Origin: Nocardia huaxiensis
GTDB lineage: Bacteria; Actinomycetota; Actinomycetes; Mycobacteriales; Mycobacteriaceae
Direction: 5' to 3'
NCBI RefSeq assembly: GCF_013744875.1
Contig: NZ_CP059399.1
Coordinates: 1,178,001-1,242,000, forward strand
Length of the DNA: 64,000 bases
The position numbers were made by a program, and so were the translations under genes. Of the stretch, positions 8,293 through 39,964 are shown one piece after another (within the stretch, counting starts at the first letter, position 1; the number at the start of each line of letters is the position of its first letter). The notes below the pieces were generated by a model. It made no database searches. It was given only the letters and a program-made list of their open reading frames with translations, and had not been told where the DNA came from.

Positions 8293-9513
8293 GTGCCCGG
8301 GGAGGACCGCTGGCTGGGCCACTATCGGCTGATCAGGCTGCTCGGTCAGGGCGGCATGGGTCAGGTGTGGCGGGCCGAGGACACTCACATGGGGCGTGAG
8401 GTGGCACTCAAGGTGCTGCCCGGCGAACTCGCCGACGACGCCGAATATCGCAAACGCTTCGAACGTGAGGCGCGGCTGGCCGCCCGCCTGCGCGGACCGC
8501 ACGTGGTGCCCATCCACACCTTCGGCGAACGCGACGGGCGGCTGTTCATCGACATGGAACTGGTCGACGGCGTCGACCTCGGCAAGGTGCTCGCCAAATT
8601 CGGCCCCCTCACCCCCTCCCGCGCCGTCGACCTCATCGGCCAGGTCGGCGAGGCCCTCGACACCGCACACGCCGCCGGCCTCGTACACCGGGACGTGAAG
8701 CCCTCCAACGTCCTAACCCTCCAGAACGGCTACGCCTACCTCATCGACTTCGGCGTCGCCCGTGGCAGCGGCCAGGCCACCATCACCGCCTCGGGCGTGG
8801 CCCTGGGCACCTTCGCCTACATGGCCCCCGAACGCATAGCCGGTGAGAGCGAACAGAACCACCGCTCGGACGTCTACTCCCTGGCCTGCATGCTCTACCA
8901 ATGCCTCACGGGCAAACTGCCTTTTACCGTCACCGACCCCGTACAGCAGCTCGCCGCCCACCTCAACAACGAACCGCCTCGCGCCAGCACGCAATCCGGC
9001 GTCCCCGCCGCCCTGGACGCGGTCATAGCGCGCGGCATGGCCAAGGATCCCGCTCGCCGCTACGCCAGCGCCGGCGACCTGGCGAAAGCCGCACGAGCAG
9101 CCCTGAATTCACCCCCGCAGACCCCGCCGGTCCCGCTGCCGGTGGCCAGATGGGATGCGGGAGGCCGGATTCCGCCGCAACCGACCCCACCGCCCCGCGC
9201 GCAGACCCCCGCGACTCCGCCCCCCGCCGCGTACGCACAGCACCCGATGCCCGCGCACTACTCCGGCGGAATACCGCGCGGTGTGGCGGGCCGAGCGCCG
9301 ATCGGTATAGGCCGTCGCGTGTGGTGGGTGGTACTGGGGCTGTTGCTCGCGTTCTTCCTGCTCTGGTCGATCGCCACAATTGGTGTGACGGTCACCAAGG
9401 GTTTCGGTTCGGTCGGCGAGAACATCGCCGCCAACCTCATGTTCCATGCGCCGTTTCTGATCTTCGTCTATCTCGCCATCCGCGAGATCAAGCGCTACCA
9501 GAATCGGCAATAG
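8293..9513 (+). CDS. Membrane Ser/Thr protein kinase, Pkn type
   Basis: This 406-residue kinase starts at GTG after AGGGGAGGA. The catalytic domain covers residues about 10-270, with glycine loop GQGGMGQVW (18-26), catalytic Lys40, HRDVKPSN with Asp134, DFG at 152-154 and the APE motif. A proline-rich juxtamembrane linker (about 275-335) follows, then two hydrophobic helices near the C-terminus (about 337-361 and 375-395) with a short cytoplasmic basic tail. There is no extracellular sensor domain, so input probably comes from partners or membrane state. All catalytic residues are intact. A strong hairpin overlaps the stop codon. Confidence 0.92.
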   Translation: MPGEDRWLGHYRLIRLLGQGGMGQVWRAEDTHMGREVALKVLPGELADDAEYRKRFEREARLAARLRGPHVVPIHTFGERDGRLFIDMELVDGVDLGKVLAKFGPLTPSRAVDLIGQVGEALDTAHAAGLVHRDVKPSNVLTLQNGYAYLIDFGVARGSGQATITASGVALGTFAYMAPERIAGESEQNHRSDVYSLACMLYQCLTGKLPFTVTDPVQQLAAHLNNEPPRASTQSGVPAALDAVIARGMAKDPARRYASAGDLAKAARAALNSPPQTPPVPLPVARWDAGGRIPPQPTPPPRAQTPATPPPAAYAQHPMPAHYSGGIPRGVAGRAPIGIGRRVWWVVLGLLLAFFLLWSIATIGVTVTKGFGSVGENIAANLMFHAPFLIFVYLAIREIKRYQNRQ

Positions 9514-9547
9514 CAACGGCGCGAACGGAATCCGTTCGCGCCGTTGC
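9513..9547. terminator. Bidirectional terminator hairpin
   Basis: A nearly perfect palindrome with 17-bp arms (GCAACGGCGCGAACGGA and its complement) lies between the convergent kinase and SCO5389-family genes. It can serve both strands. Confidence 0.82.
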
Positions 9548-9556
9548 CTGTTCGTC

Positions 9557-9949
9557 TCAGCAGTTGCGGAGCTCCGGGCTCTGGTTCAACAGCTGGGCGC
9601 GGGTGGAGATGAACGTGCTGTAGGTGTCGCCGCCTACGGAGGCGAGCGGGAAGGCCGCTACGCGGTGGCAGTTCTGGAAGGCGAGCTTCACGCCGAAGTG
9701 GCGTTCCAGGCCGCCGCGGATGGCGTCGGACGCCATGGCGCGCAGCAGCTGTCCGCGGGCGGTTTCGTCCGGCGGCGGGATCACGTTGTCGGCGAATTCC
9801 GCGGTGCCGGAATGCAGGTCGGCCGCCACCCGGCTGACCACCTCGTAGGCGTAGGGCAGCGAGTTACGGACGCATTCGACGAACTCGGCGTCGCTGACTT
9901 CACCGCGTTCAGCACGTTCCAGTAGTGCGGTGGGTACGTCGAGTGACAT
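9557..9949 (-). CDS. SCO5389-family protein
   Basis: This 130-residue cytoplasmic protein has the family's hallmark start MSLDVPTALLERAERGEV and the motifs PPPDETARGQLLRAMASDAI, LERHFGV and FQNCHRVA. The ATG at 9949 is preceded by AGGAGAG; an upstream in-frame start exists, but homology begins at MSLDV. The family is conserved across actinobacteria without a known function. Confidence 0.85.
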   Translation of the reverse strand: MSLDVPTALLERAERGEVSDAEFVECVRNSLPYAYEVVSRVAADLHSGTAEFADNVIPPPDETARGQLLRAMASDAIRGGLERHFGVKLAFQNCHRVAAFPLASVGGDTYSTFISTRAQLLNQSPELRNC

Positions 9950-10007
9950 GGCGCTCTCCTCAGTGGGTGGTGGGAGGGTGTGCGCCAAGTCTAAACGACA
10001 AAGGTTG

Positions 10008-11075
10008 TCAATAACCCTGGATTCGTATCGAAAGTGCCCGTTGCACTGCGGCTTTGGCATCCACTGAAAGTTGCCGCACCATTTCGGCGGCCGGCAGCTC
10101 GGGTGCGAGCGTATGTGCTTGACCTGCCCAGAGATTCACCGCGTCGGCATTTCCGTCGGCCCGCGCGGCCGCCCGCAAAGGCCCGGTGGCGTAATGGATC
10201 TCGGGGTAGGCGGCCGGAGCGCCGGTGTGCTCCAGCATGAATCGATTGCGCAGCCCGCGGGCCCGCCGGCCGGTGAAAGCCCGGGTCAGCATGGTCGGAG
10301 TGTCGAGGGTGATCCCGTCGCGCAGCAGCGCCGGCGTGCCGGCCTCGGGGCAGCGCAGGAACGCGGTGCCGAGCTGTGCCGCGGCGGCGCCCGCCAGCAG
10401 CACCGCCGCCACCGCCGCGCCCGTGGCGATGCCGCCCGCCGCCACCAGCGGCCGGTCCACCGCGGCCCGCAGCAATTGCAACAGCGTCAGCAATCCGAGC
10501 GGATCGGTGACATCGTCCTCGGGCCGATCGGTGAAGCTGCCGCGATGCCCGCCCGCCTCCGCGCCCTGGGCGATCAGCACATCCGCGCCCGCCTCGACGG
10601 CCACCCGCGCCTCGGCCACCGACGTCACCGTCACCCACACCTCGGACCCGGCCGCGTGCAGCCGCTCGATCTCGGCGGGGGACGGGCAGCCGAAGGTGCA
10701 CGACACCACCGCCACCGGCTCGGCGACCAGCAGATCGAGCTTGGCATCCCAGTCGTCACTGTCGAATCGCGGTTCCCCGACCGGGAATTCGCGCGCCAGG
10801 TCTTCGACGTATCCGCTGAAGCGATCGACCGGCGTCGGCGCGGACGGCACGAAGAGGTTGACGCCGAACGCCGCGGACGTCAGCTCCCGCGTGCTCTTGA
10901 TGCGTACGGCCAAGTCATTCGCGCTCAAATAGCCAGCTGCTATGAACCCCAGTCCGCCCGCGGTGGACACCGCCGCGGCGAGTTCGGGTGTGGACGGGCC
11001 GCCCGCCATGGGGGCCAAAACGATCGGAGTACCCAGCTCATCGAGAAGCACGCCCTCCAGTGTGCCCCCGCACAT
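10008..11075 (-). CDS. Nitronate monooxygenase (2-nitropropane dioxygenase) family, FMN-dependent
   Basis: This is a TIM-barrel flavoenzyme of about 355 residues that oxidises alkyl nitronates, or a related NPD-type enzyme. Motifs are TPIVLAPMAGG near the start, GGLGFIAAGYL, the FMN-phosphate region QGAEAGGHRG, and AAGGIATGAAVAAVLLAGA. The ATG at 11075 is chosen because homology starts at LLDELGTPIV; the frame extends upstream to 11174 without recognisable sequence, so the start is uncertain. It is a single gene, divergent from the M23 peptidase. Confidence 0.85.
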   Translation of the reverse strand: MCGGTLEGVLLDELGTPIVLAPMAGGPSTPELAAAVSTAGGLGFIAAGYLSANDLAVRIKSTRELTSAAFGVNLFVPSAPTPVDRFSGYVEDLAREFPVGEPRFDSDDWDAKLDLLVAEPVAVVSCTFGCPSPAEIERLHAAGSEVWVTVTSVAEARVAVEAGADVLIAQGAEAGGHRGSFTDRPEDDVTDPLGLLTLLQLLRAAVDRPLVAAGGIATGAAVAAVLLAGAAAAQLGTAFLRCPEAGTPALLRDGITLDTPTMLTRAFTGRRARGLRNRFMLEHTGAPAAYPEIHYATGPLRAAARADGNADAVNLWAGQAHTLAPELPAAEMVRQLSVDAKAAVQRALSIRIQGY

Positions 11076-11178
11076 CACGAATGACGTTTTCGTGATCGGC
11101 CGTTCACCGGGATTACCTGGCGTTATTCGGAAGAAGGTTGCGGAATGGTCACGGGCGAGTACAGTTTGCGTCACAGCG

Positions 11179-12111
11179 ATGCCGAATCGTTACCGGCCCC
11201 ACCGAACGCTAGGACGAGCTTTGCCGCACCACCGAGAGACTGCGAACTCTGTTTCCGTAATGGATTTGCTGGGTGATTGTGGCGCGGGCCGTGCAGGCAC
11301 CGCGACTCGTAGTACCCGGCACCGAGCCGAATCGACCACCACCGACCGCGTGAAGGTCGCCGCCGGAACCGCGGTCGCCGCGGGCGCTCTCATCGGCGCC
11401 GTGACGCAGCTGGTTCCCGCTATCGCCCACGCCTCGCCGCTGGCCCCCTCGCACGAGGATCAGCAGACCGCCGATGAACCGGTGCTGCTGAAGAACGCGG
11501 CCCAGAAATTCAAGGGCGGCGTCGGCGATATCGCCGCCACCGAGGTCACCCAGGACGCGCCGCCGGTCGCCGCGGCCGCCCCCGTCGCGGATGTGGCCGC
11601 CCCCGCCCCCTTCGGTCTCACCAACCTGCCGCCGGAGCTGTCCACGCCGCTGGTCCAGGCCGAGAACGCGCTCAAGCAGCTGCAGCAGACCATTGCCCCG
11701 CAGCAGGCCGTGCGCCCCGTCGCCGGCGTCATCAGCTCGGGCTACGGCGCCCGCTGGGGCGCAATGCATTACGGCATCGACTTCGCCGACACCCTCGGCG
11801 CGCCCATCCACTCCGTCATGAGCGGCACGGTCATCGAGGCCGGTCCGGCCTCCGGTTTCGGCCTGTGGGTCCGGGTTCAGCAAGATGATGGCACCACCGC
11901 GGTGTACGGCCACGTGAACGACATGTACGTGTCGGCCGGGCAGCGCGTGAACGCCGGTGACGTCATCGCATCAGTTGGTAATCGCGGCAATTCCACAGGT
12001 CCTCACTTGCACCTGGAGATCTGGGATGCCGCCGGAGGGAAGATGGATCCGCTGCCATGGCTGGCCAGCAAGGGCGTAATCATGCAGCAGCAGTGGGGCC
12101 CGGACCAGTAG
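11179..12111 (+). CDS. Exported M23-family metallopeptidase (LytM-like)
   Basis: This 310-residue protein is a zinc endopeptidase of the peptidoglycan-modifying M23 family. The signal segment KVAAGTAVAAGALIGAV follows a basic N-region. A proline/alanine-rich stretch and a short helix precede the catalytic domain (about residues 180-300). Zinc ligands are seen as HYGIDFA (HxxxD), YGHVND and the HLHLE motif. Complete motifs suggest an active enzyme that cleaves peptide cross-links in the wall. The start is unsure: ATG 11179 is used, ATG 11260 is a shorter choice. Confidence 0.87.
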   Translation: MPNRYRPHRTLGRALPHHRETANSVSVMDLLGDCGAGRAGTATRSTRHRAESTTTDRVKVAAGTAVAAGALIGAVTQLVPAIAHASPLAPSHEDQQTADEPVLLKNAAQKFKGGVGDIAATEVTQDAPPVAAAAPVADVAAPAPFGLTNLPPELSTPLVQAENALKQLQQTIAPQQAVRPVAGVISSGYGARWGAMHYGIDFADTLGAPIHSVMSGTVIEAGPASGFGLWVRVQQDDGTTAVYGHVNDMYVSAGQRVNAGDVIASVGNRGNSTGPHLHLEIWDAAGGKMDPLPWLASKGVIMQQQWGPDQ

Positions 12112-12170
12112 ACCGCTCACCGGCACCCGCCCCCGGACGTTTTCCGGACCGGCGCCCGCCGGTGGGTGCG

Positions 12171-13151
12171 GTGACTACGCTTGACGACCTGTTCGACCCC
12201 GCTTCGCTGCACGGCCGCGCATACGCCGTACTCGTGCAACATCCCCGGTCGACCGCGCTCGAGGTCGCGGAACGACTCGGGAGTCCGCCGCGCGTGGCCG
12301 AGGCCGCGCTGGAGGCGCTCTGTCATCTCGACGCGGCGGTGCGGCTGGCCGAACCCAATGGCGTCGTGCGCTGGGACGCGCACGCGCCGGAAGCGCTGTC
12401 GGAGGCCGAAACTCGGCGTCGCAGCCGCGACATGCTGCGAATGCAGTCCGCCGCAGCACGTTTGGGGGAGACCTTCCGTTCGGTGCGGCGCACCACCGAC
12501 GCCGACGGCGCCGTGGTCGCCGTCTACGAAAGACGCCAGTTGCTGGCCGATTTCGAGGATCTGCAGCACACCGCGCACTCCAATGTGAAGGTCGTGGAGC
12601 GCGGCCCGTTCCTGTCCGATGTGGACACCGAGGAGCGGCTGTTCGAGCTGAAGTCCGCGCGCATCCAGGCGGGGATCGACTACCGGACCCTGTACCAGGA
12701 GACGATCTACCAGGACCCAGAAAGACTGCGGCACGTGCTGGCCACGAATGCCGTAGGCGCACAGGCGCGTACGCTGCCCGATCCGCCGATGAAGCTGATC
12801 CTCGCCGACGACCGCCGGGCGGTGCTGGTACTGCACACCGACGAGCGTCGCGGCGATCCCATGGGCGTGCGGGTGGGCCCGTCGCCCACCCTGGATCTGC
12901 TGGTCAAGACCTTCGACGCGCTGTGGTCCATGGCCACGCCCATTTCGGTGAATCCGGCCGAGGCGCTCGACGAACGCGACCGCGCGATTCTCACCCTCAT
13001 GAGCATGGGGGCCACCGACGACACCATCGCGCGGCGGCTGGGCCTGTCCCGGCGAACCGTGGTGCGCCGCACCGCCAGTCTGCTGGAGCGGCTCGGGGCG
13101 AGCACCAGATTCCAGGCGGGCGTACAGGCTACCCGGCGCGGCTGGTTGTAG
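12171..13151 (+). CDS. LuxR-type HTH regulator with N-terminal winged helix
   Basis: This 326-residue DNA-binding regulator starts at GTG 12171. The N-terminal part (residues about 10-65) resembles a TrmB-like winged helix (VLVQHPRSTALEVAERLG). The middle has no known ligand domain. The C-terminal 60 residues form a LuxR HTH (DERDRAILTLMSMGATDD, then ARRLGLSRRTVVRR). No receiver domain is present. It lies directly upstream of and co-directional with the NRPS genes, 208 bases away, so it is the natural candidate for their pathway regulator, but that is inference from position. Confidence 0.85.
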   Translation: MTTLDDLFDPASLHGRAYAVLVQHPRSTALEVAERLGSPPRVAEAALEALCHLDAAVRLAEPNGVVRWDAHAPEALSEAETRRRSRDMLRMQSAAARLGETFRSVRRTTDADGAVVAVYERRQLLADFEDLQHTAHSNVKVVERGPFLSDVDTEERLFELKSARIQAGIDYRTLYQETIYQDPERLRHVLATNAVGAQARTLPDPPMKLILADDRRAVLVLHTDERRGDPMGVRVGPSPTLDLLVKTFDALWSMATPISVNPAEALDERDRAILTLMSMGATDDTIARRLGLSRRTVVRRTASLLERLGASTRFQAGVQATRRGWL

Positions 13152-13359
13152 CCCGGCGTATTGGATTGTGGCGCAAGTCACATCGGTGCAACGTCAGTGC
13201 CTGGTAAGCGATAGTCACTGAGCTCGAGCCGTCAACCGCGCTCGCTCGCACCGATATGATTGCCCGGTCCGCCAATCCGGGAAGACGTCGGTCGAGGTTG
13301 GGTTGGCCGAAGGCGTTCGGCGAGCGGATCAGCTAGACCCGAGAGGTGAATGCACTCGA

Positions 13360-20712
<7,353 letters not shown>

Positions 20713-20789
20713 CACAGCCTGCGCATACCCGATGGTTTCCGGGGTGCGCGGCGGGCACGAGCAACAACGGACAGGATGAGGACAGCTTC

Positions 20790-20839
20790 ATGATTCGGGT
20801 GGTCGGGGACCGGTACAACGAGTTCCGGGTGGTTGGCGC

Positions 20840-20843
<4 letters not shown>
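20790..20843 (+). CDS. Possible 17-codon leader ORF coupled to NRPS2
   Basis: ATG 20790 follows GGATGAGGA and encodes MIRVVGDRYNEFRVVGA, with its TGA overlapping the NRPS2 ATG (GCATGA). NRPS2 itself has only a weak ribosome site (GGGTGG). The short frame could couple translation from the upstream gap into NRPS2. It does not resemble MbtH. It could be chance. Confidence 0.3.
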
Positions 20844-36328
<15,485 letters not shown>

Positions 36329-36449
36329 CATAGTCCGCTGTCCAAGCACGTAGCTTGGCCGATATGGTCTGTCGGGTCGGCAATTACGCGGAGAACCCGG
36401 CTGCGGGGAACAGCGACCATCGAAGCCAACCGAAGTGAAGGTGTGAACA

Positions 36450-37538
36450 TTGATTCATCGACGTGTCCGGAACGGGGTTGCTAGTCGTCGGCGCGGTGCA
36501 CGTGCCGCTGCCTTCATCGCCGCCACGGCCGTGCTCACCGGGCTGGTGTCCGGGATCGGCGTTCCCGCTGCGAGCGCCGACCCGATCATCGACTCCAAGA
36601 AGCTGCTGGCCGATCCCGTCGCACCGGACGGTTCGAAGATCACCAAGGCCGAGATGAAGGACAGCCGCAGCATCCGGCTGTACATCTACTCCGCCGCCAT
36701 GGACGCCACCTACCCGGTCGATGTGCAGCGCCCCGCCGACGCCAGCGAACCGCGCCCGACCCTGTACCTGCTCAATGGCGCGGGCGGCGGTCAGGACGAC
36801 GCCTCCTGGCAGAAGAAGACCGACATCGTCAAGGGCTTCCTCGGCGACAAGAACGTCAATGTGGTGCAGCCCATCGGCGGCAAGTGGAGCTACTACACCG
36901 ACTGGCAGAACGACGACCCGGTCCTCGGCCGCAACAAGTGGCAGACCTTCTTCACCGAGGAACTCCCGCCGCTGATCGACGCCGCGCTCGGCACCAACGG
37001 CGTGAACGCCATCGCCGGCATCTCCACCTCCGGCACCACCGTGCTCGCCCTGCCCGAGGTCGCGCCCGGCCTGTACAAGGCCGCCGCCGCCTACTCCGGC
37101 TGCGCCCAGTTCGCCGATCCGGTCGGCCGCGAGTTCATGCGCCTCACCGTCGAAACCTGGGGCGGCGGCAAGCTGGAGAACATGTACGGCCCCGAGGATT
37201 CCCCGGCCTGGGCCGAACACGATCCGGTCGTCAATGCCGAAAAGCTGCGCGGCGTGGACCTTTACATCTCCACCGGCAACGGGCTGCCCGGCCAGTACGA
37301 CACGCTCAACAACCCGTACGCGTTGCCCGGCTCCTACGGTCTCGCCAACCAGATGATCATCGGCGGCGTCATCGAGGCGGGCACCAACTACTGCACCGCC
37401 AACCTCAAGTCCAAGCTGGACTCACTCGGCATCCCGGCCACCTACAACTTCCGCAATAGCGGCACCCACTCGTGGGGCTACTGGAACGACGAGTTCATCA
37501 ACTCGTGGCCGGTGCTGGCCCGCGGGCTCGGGTTGTAG
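36450..37538 (+). CDS. Antigen 85-type secreted esterase (mycolyltransferase-like)
   Basis: This 362-residue alpha/beta-hydrolase has a twin-Arg-containing signal peptide (RRRGARAAAFIAATAVL, cleavage near ASADP). The start is TTG 36450: an in-frame stop lies two codons upstream and no other start precedes the signal peptide. The nucleophile is in AGISTSGT, and the C-terminal His is in SGTHSWGYWNDEF, the typical Ag85 ending. The family transfers mycolic acids to trehalose or arabinogalactan, or acts as a generic esterase. It follows NRPS2 by 121 bases on the same strand and may be co-transcribed. Two tandem hairpins end the unit. Confidence 0.88.
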   Translation: MIHRRVRNGVASRRRGARAAAFIAATAVLTGLVSGIGVPAASADPIIDSKKLLADPVAPDGSKITKAEMKDSRSIRLYIYSAAMDATYPVDVQRPADASEPRPTLYLLNGAGGGQDDASWQKKTDIVKGFLGDKNVNVVQPIGGKWSYYTDWQNDDPVLGRNKWQTFFTEELPPLIDAALGTNGVNAIAGISTSGTTVLALPEVAPGLYKAAAAYSGCAQFADPVGREFMRLTVETWGGGKLENMYGPEDSPAWAEHDPVVNAEKLRGVDLYISTGNGLPGQYDTLNNPYALPGSYGLANQMIIGGVIEAGTNYCTANLKSKLDSLGIPATYNFRNSGTHSWGYWNDEFINSWPVLARGLGL

Positions 37539-37546
37539 CCGCACGC

Positions 37547-37568
37547 GCCCCGGAGGGTTCTCCGGGGC
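37547..37568. terminator. Terminator hairpin 1 after the esterase
   Basis: Arms GCCCCGGAG and CTCCGGGGC enclose a GGTT loop, nine bases after the stop. Confidence 0.7.
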
Positions 37569-37577
37569 AATGAGTAC

Positions 37578-37611
37578 AACGCCCCTGGCCACTGAAGTGG
37601 CCAGGGGCGTT
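37578..37611. terminator. Terminator hairpin 2 after the esterase
   Basis: A long stem (AACGCCCCTGGCCACT and complement) is followed by TTGGTCTTTTA. With the preceding hairpin it insulates the NRPS-esterase unit from the metal transporter. Confidence 0.85.
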
Positions 37612-37683
37612 GGTCTTTTACAGATTTAGGTTCATGCGGTTTGGTTTGAGGGGGTGCCGCTAAACAAAAAGTTCGGTTCACCG

Positions 37684-37689
37684 TAAACT
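37684..37689 (+). promoter_or_regulatory. -10 box for leaderless mntH mRNA
   Basis: TAAACT ends six bases before the GTG at 37696 and no ribosome site is present. The 70 bases upstream are unusually AT-rich for this genome and could hold a metal-regulator site, but I see no clear consensus. Confidence 0.45.
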
Positions 37690-37695
37690 GGCGCG

Positions 37696-38946
37696 GTGAG
37701 CAGCACTGCCCTGGCCGAACCGCGGAGTCGGTTCGTGCGAGCGAGATCGGCCATGGTCTTGCTCGGTCCCGCGTTCGTGGCCGCCATCGCCTATGTCGAT
37801 CCAGGCAATGTCGCCTCGAATATCAGTGCGGGCGCGCAATTCGGGTACCTGCTGGTCTGGGTCATCGTCATGGCCAATGTGATGGCCGGGCTGGTGCAGT
37901 TCCTGTCCGCCAAACTCGGCCTGGTCACCGGCATGTCCCTGCCGGAAGCCGTGCGGGACAAGGCCAGCCGCCGCGTCCGGCTGGCCTACTGGGGGCAGGC
38001 CGAAACCGTCGCCATGGCCACCGACCTGGCCGAGGTCGTCGGCGGCGCCATCGCACTGAACCTGCTGTTCGGGCTGCCGCTGCTGGTCGGCGGTGTCATC
38101 ACCGGCATCGTCTCGCTGTTCCTGCTGCTGATCCAGAACAGGCGCGGGCAGCAGCCCTTCGAACGCGTGATCATCGGCCTGCTGGCCGTCATCGCCATCG
38201 GATTCCTTGCCTCCGTGTTCATTTCGCCGCCCTCGGTCTCCGGCACCATCGGCGGGCTGGTGCCGCGCTTCGACGGCACCGAGAGCGTGCTGCTGGCCGC
38301 CGCCATGATCGGCGCGACCGTCATGCCGCACGCGGTGTACCTGCACTCCGGCCTGGCCCGCGACCGGCACGGCCGGCCCGACGCGGGACCGCAGCGCTCC
38401 AGGCTGCTCCGCGTCACCAAATACGATGTGGGCCTTGCCATGCTGCTGGCCGGCACGGTCAACCTGGCCATGCTGCTCATGGCCGCCAACACCCTGCGCG
38501 GGCGCGACGACGTGGATTCCATCGAAACCGCGCACGCCGCCGTCAACGAGGTGCTCGGCCCGGCCGCCGGCTTGCTGCTCGCCGTCGGCCTGCTGGCCTC
38601 CGGTCTCGCCTCCACCTCGGTCGGCGCCTACGCGGGCGCGATGATCATGCAGGGCCTGCTGCACCGCAAGGTGCCACTGCTCGCGCGCCGCGTCATTACG
38701 CTCATCCCCGCGCTCGCCATTCTGGCGCTCGGCGTCGATCCCACTCGCGCACTGATCATTTCGCAGGTGGTGCTGTCCTTCGGCATCCCCTTCGCGCTGA
38801 TTCCGCTGGTGCGCTTCACCAGTGACCGCACACTCATGGGCGCGGACGTGAACCACCGCGTGACGACCGGCCTGGCCTGGCTGGTCGCGGCCATCATCTC
38901 GGCGCTGAACGTGGCGCTGATCTATCTGACCGTCACCGGTTCCTAG
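37696..38946 (+). CDS. mntH: NRAMP-family Mn2+/divalent metal transporter
   Basis: This 416-residue membrane protein imports Mn2+ (and possibly Fe2+) with protons. The metal-site motif DPGN (Asp35, Asn38) in helix 1 and MPHAVYLHS in helix 6 match MntH. About eleven hydrophobic segments are visible. The gene is monocistronic between two hairpin regions and appears leaderless. Confidence 0.93.
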   Translation: MSSTALAEPRSRFVRARSAMVLLGPAFVAAIAYVDPGNVASNISAGAQFGYLLVWVIVMANVMAGLVQFLSAKLGLVTGMSLPEAVRDKASRRVRLAYWGQAETVAMATDLAEVVGGAIALNLLFGLPLLVGGVITGIVSLFLLLIQNRRGQQPFERVIIGLLAVIAIGFLASVFISPPSVSGTIGGLVPRFDGTESVLLAAAMIGATVMPHAVYLHSGLARDRHGRPDAGPQRSRLLRVTKYDVGLAMLLAGTVNLAMLLMAANTLRGRDDVDSIETAHAAVNEVLGPAAGLLLAVGLLASGLASTSVGAYAGAMIMQGLLHRKVPLLARRVITLIPALAILALGVDPTRALIISQVVLSFGIPFALIPLVRFTSDRTLMGADVNHRVTTGLAWLVAAIISALNVALIYLTVTGS

Positions 38947-38949
38947 AAC

Positions 38950-38984
38950 TTGCCGGGCGCGCCGCAGGGGGCCGCGCCCGGCAA
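38950..38984. terminator. Bidirectional terminator between mntH and crotonase
   Basis: 12-bp arms TTGCCGGGCGCG and CGCGCCCGGCAA with an 11-base loop lie between two convergent genes. Confidence 0.75.
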
Positions 38985-39029
38985 CACCCCCCCGGGCGGG
39001 GAACGTGCCGGATGACGGAGGTTTCCGGC

Positions 39030-39824
39030 TTACTCGGCGAAGACCGGCTTGCGCTTCTGCAACATCGAGGTCGCGCCCTCCGCGAAATCGGGGGAGCGCA
39101 GCAGCTCGCTCTGCCCGGTCTTCTCCGTGGCGAGGGCCGCATCCAGGGCGGTCAGCGTGGCCTGGTTCAGCGCCCGCTTGGTGAGTTCCAGCGCGCGGCG
39201 CGGACCGTTGGCGATCTTGGCTGCCGCCGCCTCCACCTTGGCGTCGAGGTCCGCGTCCGAGAGCACACCGGTGACGAGCCCGTACTTCTTCGCCTCGGTG
39301 ACCGGCAGCCGCTCACCCAGCAGCGCCATCTCCGCCGCGAGCGGCCGCCCCGCCGCGGCCGCGACCATGGCCGCCGCGCCGCCGTCGGGCATGAGGCCGA
39401 TATTGATGAAGGCCAGCAGCAGATACGCCTCCTCGGAGGCGTAGGTCAGATCGGCGGCCAGGGCGAACGCCACGCCGACACCCGCCGCCGCGCCCTTCAA
39501 TCGGGCGATGACCGGAATCGGCGCGTCCACAATCGCTTTGATCATTCGATTGGCGGCGTCCATGGTGTCCTCGGGCGTGATGCCGCGCGCCGCCTCGCCC
39601 GGACTGGCCGCGAGATCCGCGCCGGTGCAGAAGTCTCCACCTTCCCCGGTCAGAACGATCACCCGGACGGCCTTGTTCTCGTACGCTCCGAGAATCGTGT
39701 CGGCGAGCCCGACCATGGTGTCGTAGTCGATGGCGTTCTTGCGTTTGGGGTTGGTGATGGTGATCCGCAGAATCCGGCCGTCCTGGATGGCGCTGAAGCC
39801 CGGGGTGGTCGCGATATTCGTCAT
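39030..39824 (-). CDS. Enoyl-CoA hydratase/isomerase (crotonase) family protein
   Basis: This 264-residue crotonase-fold enzyme acts on an acyl-CoA. The CoA/oxyanion-hole segment FCTGADLAAS and the second oxyanion region GAAAGVGVAFALAADLTYAS are present. The two Glu used by true enoyl-CoA hydratases are replaced: the first position is Ala in GVGVAFA and the second falls in LAFINIGLMPDGG. An isomerase, lyase or other crotonase reaction is therefore more likely than hydration. It is divergent from a double TetR regulator that probably controls it. Confidence 0.87.
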   Translation of the reverse strand: MTNIATTPGFSAIQDGRILRITITNPKRKNAIDYDTMVGLADTILGAYENKAVRVIVLTGEGGDFCTGADLAASPGEAARGITPEDTMDAANRMIKAIVDAPIPVIARLKGAAAGVGVAFALAADLTYASEEAYLLLAFINIGLMPDGGAAAMVAAAAGRPLAAEMALLGERLPVTEAKKYGLVTGVLSDADLDAKVEAAAAKIANGPRRALELTKRALNQATLTALDAALATEKTGQSELLRSPDFAEGATSMLQKRKPVFAE

Positions 39825-39882
39825 GTGCTCGCTCCTGCTGGCTGGATCACTCGCAGTGCCTGCGTTCGGCCTGCTGCCGCGT

Positions 39883-39897
39883 ATTCGCGTTGCGAAT
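39883..39897. promoter_or_regulatory. Putative operator palindrome between crotonase and TetR genes
   Basis: ATTCGC-GTT-GCGAAT is a perfect inverted repeat in the 140-base divergent gap. TetR regulators often bind such sites next to their own genes. Confidence 0.4.
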
Positions 39898-39964
39898 TGT
39901 GGTTAACTTAGGTTGACTTGTTCGGCACTGTCAACCGTCGGTGCCACGGAGAAGGAGAATGTGC

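Noticed and set aside
36342..36358. CCAAGC-ACGTA-GCTTGG hairpin after NRPS2 as a terminator
   Set aside because: The six-bp stem is weak and has no T-run, so read-through to the esterase is likely.
37621..37695. Iron- or manganese-regulator (IdeR/MntR) box upstream of mntH
   Set aside because: The region is AT-rich with TTAGGTTC-like runs, but no convincing 19-base palindrome can be built.
39898..39925. TTAACTTAGGTTGACTT as an IdeR-type iron box near the double TetR gene
   Set aside because: Only one half resembles the consensus, and the neighbouring genes have no iron function.
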